10,294 nucleotides of DNA. Origin: Planctomycetota bacterium. Its GTDB lineage: Bacteria; Planctomycetota; Phycisphaerae; FEN-1346; JAACEH01. Numbering within the stretch: position 1 is the first letter of the stretch; each line of letters begins with the position of its first letter. This document shows positions 6,310-10,294 of this stretch, piece after piece. The DNA lies in assembly GCA_016935955.1 (NCBI GenBank), contig JAFGPY010000197.1, positions 1 to 10,294 of the forward strand, written 5' to 3'. The notes beneath the pieces are model-generated. The model made no database searches. It was given only the letters and a program-made list of their open reading frames with translations, and was not told where the DNA came from. A program made the position numbers and the translations under genes.

Positions 6310-6701
6310 GCCGTTTCCCTCACTGTGCTCGACGCCGCAACATCCGGCGAAACGAGCCGGCTGTATGGCGTATTGATGTAGAGCTGATTGAAGGCCGCAT
6401 CGGCCAACTCGAAGCTCGGCGACGACGCCAGCTTGCCGACCAGAGCCTGGTCCAGCAACGGCTGCAGCGTCTCTTCGCCGCGACCTCCGAACAGCACGTG
6501 ATCGTTGCTCGTCGTCTTGCGCATCTCGCTCAGCACCATGCCGAACAACGTCGAACCGACGAACTCCGTGAGCTTCTGGCGCGCCAGGGCGGCCTGGCGG
6601 TCGTCTGCGGCAGCGCCGGCCGGCGTCCCGAAGTTCGGAGTCCGCGGCTGCGTGGCCGCAAACATCGCCGTGTCGCTCGAAAGTCCCTGTAGTCCGGTCA
6701 T
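6306..6701 (-). CDS. flgJ: FlgJ-type rod-binding protein without muramidase domain
   Basis: Rod cap or scaffold that guides rod assembly in the periplasm. Residues 37-105 match the rod-binding domain, with LARQKLTEFVGSTLFGMVLSEMRK recognisable by its LFGMVLSEMRKT core (52-63), then FGGRGEETLQPLLDQALVGKLA (71-92) in the family's GG-GEExxxxxLDQ-L pattern. The protein is only 131 residues, so the C-terminal glucosaminidase/muramidase domain of the enterobacterial FlgJ is absent. Single-domain forms are common outside the gamma-proteobacteria. ATG at 6701 is preferred because GAGG lies just upstream, 8 nt after the flgI stop. A longer in-frame reading to 7538 only runs through flgI in another frame. 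The stop overlaps the flgN start. Confidence 0.88.
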   Translation of the reverse strand: MTGLQGLSSDTAMFAATQPRTPNFGTPAGAAADDRQAALARQKLTEFVGSTLFGMVLSEMRKTTSNDHVLFGGRGEETLQPLLDQALVGKLASSPSFELADAAFNQLYINTPYSRLVSPDVAASSTVRETA

Positions 6702-6709
6702 AGCCTCAC

Positions 6710-7825
6710 CTATTCCGCGAACACGACCTCGGCATGAACGCGCCCGGCCTTGGCCAGGAGTTTGATGATCGCGATGCGATCCTCGGCTGGCACCTTCAGC
6801 ACATTTAGGGCCGTCACCAAGTCCCGAAGCTGCACGCCGCCTTCGCTCCGCGGGTCGATGTCGAAGAAGTGCCCTTCGGCGGGCACGTACGAGGCAGTCG
6901 TCGCGGCCGCCGCCGCGCCCGTGGTCGACGACTGGGCAACCGGGGCCGCTACCACCTCGGTGCTGACCAGCAGTTGCTTGTGGCTGACCACCGCCGGGCT
7001 GATCTCCACGTTCCCCGTAATGACGATCGTTCCCGTCTTCTCGTTGATCTCGACCCTGGCCTTGCTGTACGGCAGGATCAGGTCGAGCCGCTGGATGCGG
7101 CTGATGAACGAGGTCGGATTCTTCTGGTAAGCCTCGGGGATCGTCACCTCGATCGTCTTGGCATCCAGCGCCCGGGCGATCAGCGAACCCACCTCGTACT
7201 CCGTGTGCTGGTTGATCGTGTCGGCGATCGTCGTCGCCCACGAGAACTCGCTGTTGGCCTCGTTCAGCACCAGGCGGAAACGGTTCTCGTTCACGAAATC
7301 GGTGACCACCGCCTCCTCGATCACCGCTCCGCCGTCGACGACGCCGCAGGTCGGAACCTGCGGGTCCTCGATGCGAACCGCGCCCTCGGCCAGGGCATAG
7401 ACGATCGAGTTTCGCTGCGGGCCCTGTAGCGGCGCGATGAACAGCCGCCCGCCCTTCAGGCTCTTGCAGCTTCCGATACTCTGCACCTGGACGTCCAGGC
7501 GGTCGCCTTCGCGTGCGCCGCTCTTGGGAATCGTGCACGTCACCGTCACCACGGCCACATTGCGCGTCTCTTCCAATTCCTCCACGCTGACCACCGGGTC
7601 GCTCAGCTTCGACAGCAACGCCATCAACGGCCGGATCGTCGGCATGTATTCGCCGCTGTCGCCGGTACCCTTGAGGCCGACCACCAAGCCCAAGCCGTGC
7701 AGCTTGTTGATCCGCTGGCCTTCGACCTCGGTGACGTCGCCGACGGTCACGCCGCGCGCCGCGGGGGCCAGGATCAGCATGCCCGCCAGGGCCAGAATGC
7801 TCGCAAGTGTCGCGTTGCTTCTCAT
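6710..7825 (-). CDS. flgI: FlgI flagellar P-ring protein
   Basis: Forms the periplasmic P-ring around the rod, in the peptidoglycan layer, and needs FlgA as chaperone. The 371-residue length is typical. A signal peptide is seen (MRSNATLASILALAGM, then LILAPAARG), with cleavage probably near APAA. Family motifs follow: NKLHGLGLVVGLKGTGDS, GRLFIAPLQGP, IVITGNVEISPAVVSHKQL and, near the end, LVTALNVLKVPAEDRIAIIKLLAKAGRVHAEVVF. An Ala/Thr-rich linker precedes the last domain. I chose ATG at 7825 because GAGGAG sits 9 nt upstream. ATG at 7831 leaves only 3 nt of spacing, and a GTG at 7846 would overlap that SD. It lies 26 nt after flgH and 8 nt before flgJ. Confidence 0.96.
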   Translation of the reverse strand: MRSNATLASILALAGMLILAPAARGVTVGDVTEVEGQRINKLHGLGLVVGLKGTGDSGEYMPTIRPLMALLSKLSDPVVSVEELEETRNVAVVTVTCTIPKSGAREGDRLDVQVQSIGSCKSLKGGRLFIAPLQGPQRNSIVYALAEGAVRIEDPQVPTCGVVDGGAVIEEAVVTDFVNENRFRLVLNEANSEFSWATTIADTINQHTEYEVGSLIARALDAKTIEVTIPEAYQKNPTSFISRIQRLDLILPYSKARVEINEKTGTIVITGNVEISPAVVSHKQLLVSTEVVAAPVAQSSTTGAAAAATTASYVPAEGHFFDIDPRSEGGVQLRDLVTALNVLKVPAEDRIAIIKLLAKAGRVHAEVVFAE

Positions 7826-7832
7826 CGCCATG

Positions 7833-7844
7833 GACTCCTCAGTC
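7833..7844 (-). promoter_or_regulatory. Small stem-loop on the flgI ribosome binding site
   Basis: The minus strand reads GACT-GAGG-AGTC: a perfect 4-bp stem whose loop and first closing bases make up the flgI Shine-Dalgarno GAGGAG. It resembles the flagellin RBS hairpin but is shorter, and the GGA triplet is split between loop and stem. It may be a weak control element or chance. Confidence 0.25.
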
Positions 7845-7851
7845 ACCGCGT

Positions 7852-8568
7852 TTAGAACGGGTTGATGGCCTCAATCAGACGTATCAGCCAGCCGTGCTTG
7901 GCGGCGTCGCGTGCAATGCCCTCGGTCTTCTTGGTCACGACCAGGTCGGCCACACTCGTCGAGTTGACCGTGTTGTCGACGCTGACGTCGTCCGGTCTCA
8001 CCATGCCCGTCAGCGTCATGTTGATCTTCTCGTCATCCATCTGGATGAATCGCTTGGCCTCGATCACCAGCGTCCCGTTCGGCTTGACATCAACGACCAT
8101 GGCCGAGATCTTCGTCAGGAACGAGTCCTTGCGATTGACCTCGCCCTCGCCCTCGTACTTGGTCTGGCCGCTGGCGTCGATGGTCGGCGTCTGGGCGGCA
8201 ACACCGGGATCTGCCAGCAACTTGCGTGACTCGCCGCCACGTTCCTTCTTGAACTGGATCCATTCCTTCAGTTCGGTCTTGATGCTGGCCTTCTTGTCGG
8301 CCGCCGAGTCGGCCGAGGTCTTCGAACTCGACTCCTCGCGGACGATGATCGTAATGATGTCGTGCACGTTGAATTTCCGCGTCTCGGGCTTGGCCACGGC
8401 GATCAGGCTGACGCCGGAAACGGTCGGCGCCGAACGGACGGAGATCTCCTCCCCCTTTTCGTTGACGACGGTCGTGGGTGCCGTCTTGCCGTCCTTGAGC
8501 AGCGAGCCGCCCAGAACCGGCGTCACCAGAACCAGGGCCAGGAGGATGGTGATTGCGGTCTTGGTCAT
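7852..8568 (-). CDS. flgH: FlgH flagellar L-ring protein, lacking a lipobox cysteine
   Basis: Forms the L-ring in the outer membrane around the rod. The 238 residues fit the family. A hydrophobic signal peptide covers residues 1-20. Core motifs are FNVHDIITIIVREES (66-80), SFLTKISAMVVDVKPNGTLVIEAKR (149-173, recognised by DVKPNGTLVIEA) and GMVRPDDVSVDNTVNSTSVAD (188-208, the most diagnostic part). The end, HGWLIRLIEAINPF, matches the usual GW...PF ending. FlgH is normally a lipoprotein with an LxGC-type box; here the equivalent is VLGG (18-21) with Gly21 in place of Cys, and the whole protein has no cysteine. The codon is GGC, one base from TGC. ATG shares one base with the flgA stop (TGATG), and AAGGGAG upstream serves as SD. 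Confidence 0.95.
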   Translation of the reverse strand: MTKTAITILLALVLVTPVLGGSLLKDGKTAPTTVVNEKGEEISVRSAPTVSGVSLIAVAKPETRKFNVHDIITIIVREESSSKTSADSAADKKASIKTELKEWIQFKKERGGESRKLLADPGVAAQTPTIDASGQTKYEGEGEVNRKDSFLTKISAMVVDVKPNGTLVIEAKRFIQMDDEKINMTLTGMVRPDDVSVDNTVNSTSVADLVVTKKTEGIARDAAKHGWLIRLIEAINPF

Positions 8569-9641
8569 CAGCTTTCTCCCTTGAGGATGCCGGCGGCATC
8601 CTGATCGGCGTCGCGATCAGTCCTGGCCTCTCGTGACGGCGCGTCGGCCAGCCGCAACTCGGCCGTGCGGGCGTCGGTGATTTGTGCATAGAATCTGCCT
8701 CGGCCGTCCTTGCCCTCCAGGGCCACGGTCGAGCCGCGCTCGCCGCTCTCCAAGGCTCGGCAGCGCGTCTTGAGGGTGAACCCGCGGCCGTAGACGTACA
8801 CCGTCACCACGTCGCCGCGGCGAACCAGGAGCGTCTGGGTGATGTCGCCGTCGCAGAGCACCTGTCCGGCGCCGAGACTGGCGCGGGCGGTCGAGCCCAC
8901 CACGTCGTCGAGGTAACGCAGGCCGCGAACGCGCTCGTCGCGGAACTCGCGTTCTTCCAGCCGCACGTCGTCACGTTTTAGAACCTCGCCCTGCCGAATG
9001 TCGCGTGCCGCCACCACGACCGTAGCCAACTGCACCACGCGGTAGCGGACGTAGACTGTGCGGGCCAGGCGGTCCTGCCCCTGCCCGCCCAGAATCTCGA
9101 CCCGGAACGCCCCGCTTCCGAAAACCTTCTCGTTTGGGCCGTTGAAGACCTGGAACGTGCGTCCCTGCTCGGTCATGGACAGGTCGGCCGCATCGCGAGG
9201 ATCGAACTCGATCCGGTATTTCCCCTGCGGCAGGTCGATCTTGCGACGAAGCGTTTCGCGGAGCACCTGTTCGAGGCTGCGACCGGCTTCGATCTTGACC
9301 GGCACGGTCGCCGCCTTGGCGTCGCCACTCGTGGCCTCGATGCGGCTAACGGTGCAGGCCTCGGCCCCGGTCAACTCAACCTCCGCGCCGCCCAGGGCGG
9401 CAAGGACGCGGCGGTGAACCCGCTGCCGATCCAGGGCCATGCTACCGCCGGTGAGCGGCGACGGGCATACGACCAGCGACTTCAACTCGTCAGCGCGGCC
9501 GCCATCGACCAAGGCCACGTCGCCGAGGCGAACCGTGGCGCTCGTGACGGTGGCTTCGCGCTGTAGGTGGATGGTCGTGGCCGCAGGGGCTGTGCCGGCC
9601 AGCACAATAGTCATCAGGATCGCCACAACCGATTGTCTCAT
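8568..9641 (-). CDS. flgA: FlgA P-ring assembly chaperone
   Basis: Periplasmic chaperone that binds FlgI and promotes P-ring formation. The Sec signal peptide (residues 1-20) ends with the cleavage motif APA. The C-terminal half is the FlgA SAF-type domain: VVVAARDIRQGEVLKRDDV (208-226), GSTARASLGAGQVL (249-262), RRGDVVTVYVYGRGFTLKTR (274-293, with conserved RxGDxV and the GxxLKT-like core), then an Ala-rich stretch ending the ChapFlgA fold. At 357 residues it is longer than enterobacterial FlgA (~220), because of an extra N-terminal region (20-200) and a charged Asp/Arg-rich tail (335-350). ATG at 9641 has a clear GGAGG 9 nt upstream. It follows flgG by 56 nt and overlaps flgH by 1 nt. Confidence 0.93.
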   Translation of the reverse strand: MRQSVVAILMTIVLAGTAPAATTIHLQREATVTSATVRLGDVALVDGGRADELKSLVVCPSPLTGGSMALDRQRVHRRVLAALGGAEVELTGAEACTVSRIEATSGDAKAATVPVKIEAGRSLEQVLRETLRRKIDLPQGKYRIEFDPRDAADLSMTEQGRTFQVFNGPNEKVFGSGAFRVEILGGQGQDRLARTVYVRYRVVQLATVVVAARDIRQGEVLKRDDVRLEEREFRDERVRGLRYLDDVVGSTARASLGAGQVLCDGDITQTLLVRRGDVVTVYVYGRGFTLKTRCRALESGERGSTVALEGKDGRGRFYAQITDARTAELRLADAPSREARTDRDADQDAAGILKGES

Positions 9642-9668
9642 TGTCTCAGGCCTCCGCTGCTTCGCTGA

Positions 9669-9681
9669 CCGACTCCGTCGG
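9669..9681 (-). other. Short hairpin in the flgG-flgA spacer
   Basis: The spacer contains CCGAC-GGA-GTCGG, a perfect 5-bp stem with a GGA triloop; a wider GACCGA/TCGGTC stem is a competing fold. It is about 30 nt upstream of the flgA ATG and has no T-run after it. It could be an mRNA stability element or chance. No promoter motif was recognised in this 56-nt spacer. Confidence 0.25.
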
Positions 9682-9697
9682 GTGAGATCGGTCGGCG

Positions 9698-10294
9698 TTA
9701 CGCCTTCAGGTTGTTGACCACCTGGAGCATCTCGTCGGACGTTTCGATGACGCGGCTGTTGAGCTCGAAGGCCCGCTGGGCTTCGATCAGGCTGGTCAGC
9801 TCGCGGACCGCGTCGACGTTGCTCTTCTCCAGATACTGCTGCACCAGCGTGCCCGCCCCTTCGCTGCCGGGGTCGCTGATCGTCGGATCGCCGCTGCTGG
9901 CGCTGCGGACATAGAGGTTGCTGCCGACCTTGACCAAGCCCTCGGGGTTCGTGAAGTTGGCCAGTTGGACGACTCCGGCGGTGGTCGGCGTGACGCTGCC
10001 GGGCGTGGTCACGTTGACTTGGCCGTCGGGCGTTATGTCGATCGTCAGGTAATCGGTCGGAACGGTGACTTGCGGCTCCAGGAGGAAGCCGTCGGGTCCG
10101 CCCAGGACCATGGCGCCGTCGGCATTGATGAAGAAACTGCCGTCGCGGGTGTAGCCGACGCCTTCGCCCACGTCGTCGTAGATCTTCACCGAGAAGAAAC
10201 CGCGGCCGCGAATGGCGATGTCCAGGTCGCGGGTGCTGGGCTCGAAGTCGCCCTGCTCGAAAACGTCCATGGTGCTGGCCACCTGGGTGCCCAG
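9698..10294 (-). CDS. flgG: FlgG distal rod protein, C-terminal 198 residues (5' end beyond the window)
   Basis: Distal rod subunit that carries the drive shaft through the P- and L-rings. The frame is open through the right edge, so the start and about 60-70 N-terminal residues are missing. The visible part opens with LGTQVASTMDVFEQGDFEPS, matching the family's GT...FxQGDxxxT motif, followed by LDIAIRGRGFF, the hallmark of FlgG/FlgF-type rod proteins. TRDGSFFINADGAMV is the next conserved block. The end, VRELTSLIEAQRAFELNSRVIE, then SDEMLQVVNNLKA, is the conserved C-terminal helix; it favours FlgG over FlgF or FlgE, as does the position directly before flgA. It ends 56 nt upstream of flgA. 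Confidence 0.93.
   Translation of the reverse strand: MGTQVASTMDVFEQGDFEPSTRDLDIAIRGRGFFSVKIYDDVGEGVGYTRDGSFFINADGAMVLGGPDGFLLEPQVTVPTDYLTIDITPDGQVNVTTPGSVTPTTAGVVQLANFTNPEGLVKVGSNLYVRSASSGDPTISDPGSEGAGTLVQQYLEKSNVDAVRELTSLIEAQRAFELNSRVIETSDEMLQVVNNLKA

Noticed and set aside
6306..7538. A 410-codon reading that extends flgJ upstream
   Set aside because: The first ~280 codons overlap flgI in another frame and have a skewed Arg/Gly/Asp composition. The rod-binding protein begins at ATG 6701 with its own SD.
1..10294. Mobile elements, CRISPR arrays, defence genes, tRNA or rRNA
   Set aside because: The window is filled by contiguous flagellar genes on one strand. No transposase, terminal repeats, regularly spaced repeats or RNA-gene signatures were seen.

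Overview
The window is one gene-dense flagellar locus. All eleven recognisable genes are on the minus strand, so transcription runs from the right edge to the left edge. In transcription order they are flgG (3' part only), flgA, flgH, flgI, flgJ (rod-binding domain only), flgN, flgK, flgL, fliW, csrA and a flagellin gene (5' part only, cut by the left edge). The DNA is GC-rich. P-ring, L-ring and P-ring chaperone genes indicate a cell with an outer membrane. The gene order, the high GC, the long FlgL and the FliW-CsrA pair would fit a Planctomycetota-like (Phycisphaerae-type) or another deep diderm lineage. That placement is inference; no phylogenetic marker is present.

Layout: positions 10294-6306 (read leftwards) hold the rod/ring block: distal rod FlgG, then FlgA, FlgH, FlgI and FlgJ. 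Positions 6309-2139 hold the hook-filament junction block: the chaperone FlgN and its expected clients FlgK and FlgL. Positions 2065-1 hold the filament control block: FliW, CsrA and flagellin. Junctions are tight: flgA/flgH share 1 nt, flgJ/flgN overlap by 4 nt, and flgI-flgJ and flgN-flgK are 8 nt apart. The last three spacers are longer (73, 92 and 42 nt) and contain inverted repeats. No stretch above 300 bases lacks a gene. I found no tRNA, rRNA, mobile element, CRISPR array, convincing promoter or intrinsic terminator.

How the genes work together: ring and rod parts are exported and assembled first, FlgN delivers FlgK and FlgL to cap the hook, and flagellin then polymerises. The fliW-csrA-flagellin end resembles the Bacillus homeostatic switch, in which free FliW sequesters CsrA and CsrA represses flagellin translation. 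Direct support here is a perfect 6-bp stem with loop GAGGAG placed on the flagellin Shine-Dalgarno, plus a second GGA-loop hairpin abutting the fliW Shine-Dalgarno.

Oddities: FlgL is about twice the usual length because of three tandem ~85-residue flagellin-IN-like modules, and related modules appear in FlgK and flagellin. FlgL carries seven cysteines. FlgH lacks the lipobox cysteine. CsrA has a ~45-residue disordered tail. No flgM or muramidase domain is present. I do not see a wholly new system; the points above are the ones worth following.
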